A program made the translations under genes and the position numbers. A stretch of DNA of 55,687 bases from contig JAUCBJ010001167.1 of the NCBI GenBank assembly GCA_032718475.1, positions 1-55,687 of the forward strand. Reading direction: 5' to 3'. Source of the DNA: Nemertoderma westbladi. Taxonomy: Eukaryota; Xenacoelomorpha; Nemertodermatida; Nemertodermatidae. Positions 53,552-55,687 of this stretch are shown here, one piece after another; the first letter of the stretch is position 1, and each line of letters opens with the position of its first letter. The notes below the pieces were generated by a model. The model saw only the letters and a program-made list of their open reading frames with translations. It was not told the DNA's origin and searched no databases.

Positions 53552-55412
53552 ATGAAGAGTTTGTGGATTACTGTGTTTATCATCCAAGGGATATATTTAT
53601 TAGGTAAGTATCAAACAACATCAACAATAATAACAAACAACATAATATATAAACAAAACAAATAATAATAAATGCATTGTTGTGGGGTGAGTGACGGTGA
53701 ATTAAGTATATAATGTAATAGGACCATATGATAATGCTCTCCAAAGCGAAAAAATATCAACCGGCCCTATTGGGGCTCGAACCCGGTACCTAGGTTTCAA
53801 ACTTCCGGTTATCTTCAGCCGGGTGTGTGTACTGAGCTACAAGACCGGAAAAATATTTCGCTATGGAGTGGGAGATCATATTTAGGCCAACAAATCACTC
53901 AAAGGAAAGTACAAACGTTATTCCTATTAAACAAAACAAACTGGTAACATTTTGCTGTGTTCTGTGCATGCGCTATTCTCTGGTGTGCACTCCCCCACGT
54001 GACAGCAGTATTTGTTTTCATAGTTAGATGTAGTTAGATTTCTGCAACCAAAGTATAAGTAATTGGTGGAAATAACTATCCCACTGCATGCCGGTGGACA
54101 ATTCCAACCCGAAGCTTTTCTTTCTCAAGATAAACTCTTTATGGTAAATGATATATCCAGATATCCCGCATTATCAGCTCCACCAGCCACGAAGCAGTCC
54201 TTGTTGGTGGGTTAGTAAGAGTTTATCAGATGTGGCTTCAATAATGGTTATACCAAATTCTGACACTTAATATTAAAGTATATAATTTATATAATGGTAG
54301 AGATACTGGGGAAAGTACCGCTTTGAGCAGTGGGTGGTGTGGAAGTAAGATGTCCCTTGTACCAGATCACACACAAGAATACCATCATCGGTAATATAAA
54401 ATCATAGCTGGGACAGTGGGACGTTCTACCATGAACTGGGACATTGAGCCGCCTTTCCAGATAATCGAAATCCAATAGTATTGTAAAGCCAAGTGAACAT
54501 CACTAGATTTATATTATTTTAAATATTGTTAAAAACACGGAATTTAGATGATCCTATAAGCCAATATATCTCGTAGGTTATTGTTTTGTGGGATGGACAT
54601 AAGGGCATTATTACCTAGGGTTGGATACTAACTGTGTGGCTTTGTTCATGTTGAAGTGAGAATTGGTTCCGGTGTCACGATTGATGGTCTTGTTGTTACC
54701 GCAAATGATGAATTGGAGGGCTGGAAATATAGAGTTGACCAAATTAACCAATTTGGTCATTTATCTTGGCTGTTGGCGACCTGACGAGGAAACTAGCTGT
54801 CATGTTGCCCTTTCTCGTCCTGAAATTCTGAAAGAATTGCGTGGGAGTTTAGAGTTTGGAGGAATCCTGAATGACTCACAAACGTAGTGGTGGTGTGGTA
54901 AGGCTTTCGCTTTCAACCTAGTCCCTATTGGGCTACGAGAAAGTGTACAAATGTTTATAAGCACGTAAAAATTATATTGTGAGCAGATTCATAAACAATG
55001 AATCTCACCAGGGTTTCGCAGTAAATATGACAAAAATTACAAGTAGTTCTTATTCAAAAACATCACGTAATAAGTGTTTGATATGTGTGCTATTTGTGTC
55101 CTTCCGATTCTGTGTCCATCATTAACATCGATCGTCTATAAAATCTTTCCAGGTGTCTGTAACGCATCTGCGACGAGTGCCGAAAGAGGGAGATCGTGGC
55201 GCAACTGTAACTGCAAGTATGTGAGTGCCGTACCAAACTCTCTACGAGACCTACTCAACCTCGACCCTTTCTACAAGAAATACCTACATGCTTACGGGAT
55301 ACCTATACTCAGTTCATCTCTGGTTAAAGATGAGGCTTTGAGGCGGGCGTGTTATGTGGTAAGTATTGAATTATTGGCTGAGACAAACTAATTTTAAAGT
55401 ATTTCATCTTAT

Positions 55413-55485
<73 letters not shown>

Positions 55486-55687
55486 GTAAAGAAAGTTTAT
55501 GTTATTGGCAGGCTGCAGTTCCTTTTGCATGTCAATAACAATATAACTTGTTTATAGGTTTGGTTTTTAATGGCTGATAGAAGAGATCTTCGTGATGCTT
55601 ACTTTAACTACGGAACAAGAATCGCTATTCTAGCTCAGAATGAAATAGCAACTGATATTCCAGAACATTCTCATTTTACGGATGTGG
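53552..55687 (+). CDS. Gene copy 3: same metallopeptidase family, 5' part only
   Basis: Exons seen: 53552-53603 (signal peptide MKSLWITVFIIQGIYLL), 55153-55358 (VCNASATSAERGRSWRNCNC and on to RRACYV) and 55558 to the window end (VWFLMADRRDLRDAYFNYG, IPEHSHFTDV). Lengths and phases equal copy 2 (52 nt, 206 nt, phase 0 into exon 3). Exons 2 and 3 are nearly identical to copy 2, while signal peptide and introns are different. Introns 1 (1549 bp) and 2 (199 bp) are compact; intron 2 holds a 72-base G run. The peptidase, ShKT and FN3 exons lie beyond the window. Confidence 0.88.
53728..53879 (-). mobile_element. Hairpin element with tRNA-like centre (copy 3 intron 1)
   Basis: On the minus strand the centre (53761-53848) begins CCGGTCTTGTAGCTCAGT (box A-like) and has ACCGGGTTCGAGCCCC (good box B), with 7-bp ends that can pair. 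Outside it, ATGATAATGCTCTCCAAAGC and the complement of GCTATGGAGTGGGAGATCAT form imperfect inverted arms of ~27-30 bp. T-stem pairing is imperfect, so a working tRNA is unlikely. It may be a SINE head, a tRNA pseudogene or a small folded element. Confidence 0.5.
55413..55484. repeat. 72-base G homopolymer in copy 3 intron 2
   Basis: An unbroken run of G between exon 2 and exon 3, on the coding strand. The open frames across it (poly-Gly, poly-Pro) are meaningless. Long G runs form quadruplexes and are prone to sequencing length error, so the true length is uncertain. Confidence 0.95.

Overview
The window is animal nuclear DNA: A+T-rich, with short exons bounded by GT..AG introns, non-LTR retrotransposons, DNA-transposon relics and very long minisatellites. 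The species cannot be fixed from the sequence. A marine invertebrate (sponge, cnidarian or lophotrochozoan) would fit the ShKT domain, the tRNA-derived SINE and the APE-type LINEs. No bacterial operon, ribosomal RNA or CRISPR array is seen.

The core is a head-to-tail family of three related genes on the + strand. Copy 1 enters from the left, with exons from base 1 to about 8.9 kb. Copy 2 is complete: ten exons from 24248 to 50849, whose lengths sum to 1788 nt, a clean 595-codon frame plus stop. Copy 3 starts at 53552 and runs off the right edge. The predicted protein is a secreted or type I membrane protein: signal peptide, Cys-containing N-terminal region, zinc-metallopeptidase core (HEFAHG, later EYFAE), ShKT six-cysteine domain, one FN3 domain split by an intron, Thr-rich stalk (copy 1), transmembrane helix and short basic tail. 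Exon phases and lengths match between copies. Exons 2 and 7 are almost identical between copies while other exons have diverged, which suggests gene conversion.

The most unusual feature is that minisatellites have grown out of splice junctions. In copy 1 a ~37-bp repeat is made of the exon 3 acceptor plus the first bases of exon 3. In copies 1 and 2 a ~60-bp repeat is made of the end of exon 7 plus its donor; in copy 2 it fills about 9.3 kb of intron 7. A 39-bp repeat of about 65 units, each with a TTAATTAG motif, ends about 110 bp upstream of the copy 2 start codon. A 33-bp array lies in the copy 1 intron before the membrane exon.

Between and inside the genes are five copies of one APE/RT LINE family. 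Three of them have exact 12-bp target duplications, and one is nested inside another. There are also two 1.2-kb elements with GGACACTTCCCCCC-repeat ends and 8-9 bp target duplications, two 1.55-kb elements with CCCTATTA-like ends (one split by a LINE), a tRNA-derived SINE, a decayed copia-like gag fragment, and a hairpin with a tRNA-like centre. The other long open frames lie in repeats and are not genes.
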